Position numbers and translations under genes: made by a program. Below are positions 52,857-53,360 of a DNA stretch of 53,360 bases, piece after piece (position 1 is the first letter of the stretch; each line of letters begins with the position of its first letter). Source of the stretch: Porticoccaceae bacterium (GTDB lineage Bacteria; Pseudomonadota; Gammaproteobacteria; Pseudomonadales; Porticoccaceae). The stretch lies in NCBI GenBank assembly GCA_024639885.1, contig JAHEGD010000002.1, positions 4,378 through 57,737 on the forward strand, written 5' to 3'. The notes under the pieces are model-generated. The model did not search any database. It was not told the DNA's origin and saw only the letters and a list, made by a program, of their open reading frames with translations.

Positions 52857-53360
52857 TTACCACCAAGTGATGTAGAGCGCACAGAGGATCAACACCACCG
52901 CAACGGTGGCCGCGTTAAAACTGGCCGAGGTGCTCATGTCGATTTCGCTCAGCGCCACCGCGTGGCCACTGTCGGCCGACTGCGGCTTGTAGTGGGAGAC
53001 CAGCAGCGCCAAGCCGGCACACAGCAAAAACACCAGCCCAACCCGGTCGATAAACGGCAGCGCCGGGAACAGCAACTTGCCGGCCAGCGAGAACACCGCC
53101 GACCCGATCGCTGCTGCCAGGGCTCCGTCGGCACTGGTTTTTTTGTAGAAGATACCCAGCAAAAAGATCACCACAATGCCCGGCGTAAAGAACCCTGTGA
53201 ACTCCTGGATGTACTGGAAGGCCTGGTCGAAGTTACCGAGCAGCGGCTTGGCGGTAATCAGCGCCAGCGCCATCGCTACAAAGGCGGCAACCCGGCCCAC
53301 CACAATCGGCTCGGCGCGGTTCTGTTTAACCAGTGACGGGTAGATGTCCATGGTAAAGAT
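52857..53360 (-). CDS. Sodium/solute symporter (SSS family), partial C-terminus
   Basis: The last 167 codons of a multi-pass transporter that runs off the right edge. The segment IFTMDIYPSLVKQNR is the SSS consensus between TM8 and TM9. It is followed by QEFTGFFTPGIVVIFLLGIF, KKTSADGALAAAIGSAVFSL and two further hydrophobic helices, ending YITWW. SGLT-type members carry sugars; the neighbouring GH16 enzyme supports this, but the substrate is inferred. The stop TAA is 15 bp before the GH16 frame opens, so the two are one transcript. Confidence 0.88.
   Translation of the reverse strand: MFTMDIYPSLVKQNRAEPIVVGRVAAFVAMALALITAKPLLGNFDQAFQYIQEFTGFFTPGIVVIFLLGIFYKKTSADGALAAAIGSAVFSLAGKLLFPALPFIDRVGLVFLLCAGLALLVSHYKPQSADSGHAVALSEIDMSTSASFNAATVAVVLILCALYITWW

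Overview
The window is GC-rich, densely packed, entirely chromosomal DNA from a gammaproteobacterium. The evidence is a fused RlmKL rRNA methyltransferase, ribosome modulation factor, the FabA/FabB pair, CmoB, SlyX, a PepN of the usual gamma length, and a thrS-infC unit whose infC starts with AUU. A secreted GH16 beta-glucanase beside a sodium/solute symporter, and the absence of enteric-style gene order, suggest a free-living, probably marine lineage (Cellvibrionales/Oceanospirillales-like). That placement is inference.

Layout. 1-2.4 kb: infC (runs off the left edge) and thrS on the minus strand. 2.5-6.3 kb: a DUF188 protein, a small glutaredoxin-like protein, rlmKL and rmf. 6.4-13.5 kb: a six-gene plus-strand operon moxR - DUF58 - DUF4381 - batA - batB/C - batD, an envelope-associated AAA/VWA system. 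13.7-20.3 kb: a compact minus-strand operon nadK - rhomboid protease - yeaC-like - DUF2797 - alpha/beta hydrolase - pepN. 20.4-21.6 kb: a shikimate-kinase-like gene, then a convergent intergenic region of about 750 bp filled by two 235-bp palindrome-rich repeats and fragments of them. 21.7-26 kb: class I aminotransferase, YbfF-like esterase and succinate-semialdehyde-type dehydrogenase on the minus strand; an enoyl-CoA hydratase-like gene on the plus strand. 26.1-26.7 kb: a VapC/Phd-type toxin-antitoxin pair with a clear promoter/operator. 26.8-34 kb: a DUF411 protein, clpB behind a sigma32-type promoter, gcvT and gcvP (no gcvH). 34.1-35.7 kb: a LysR regulator divergent from gcvP, then an RHH/ParE toxin-antitoxin pair. 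35.7-38.9 kb: the three-subunit proton-translocating transhydrogenase with a long, hairpin-rich leader. 38.9-41.9 kb: ispB, fabA, fabB. 41.9-45 kb: NnrS family protein, slyX, cmoB and a small winged-helix protein. 45-49.3 kb: a two-gene RND efflux system. 49.3-51.8 kb: a translationally coupled pair, a RimK-like ATP-grasp ligase with an RLAN-type N-terminus and a GNAT / papain-like C39 peptidase fusion. 51.9-53.4 kb: GH16 hydrolase and the C-terminal end of a sodium/solute symporter, which runs off the right edge.

Most genes are housekeeping: translation and ribosome maintenance, fatty-acid and isoprenoid synthesis, glycine cleavage, redox balance, chaperone. The parts least explained by known systems are the ATP-grasp/GNAT-C39 pair (49.3-51.8 kb), the structured repeats at 20.9-21.6 kb, the pnt leader (38.66-38.87 kb) and the DUF2797 gene inside the nadK-pepN operon. 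No rRNA, tRNA, CRISPR array, insertion sequence or prophage gene was recognised. Coordinates of starts were chosen from Shine-Dalgarno (SD) sequences and family N-termini, and are noted where an alternative exists.
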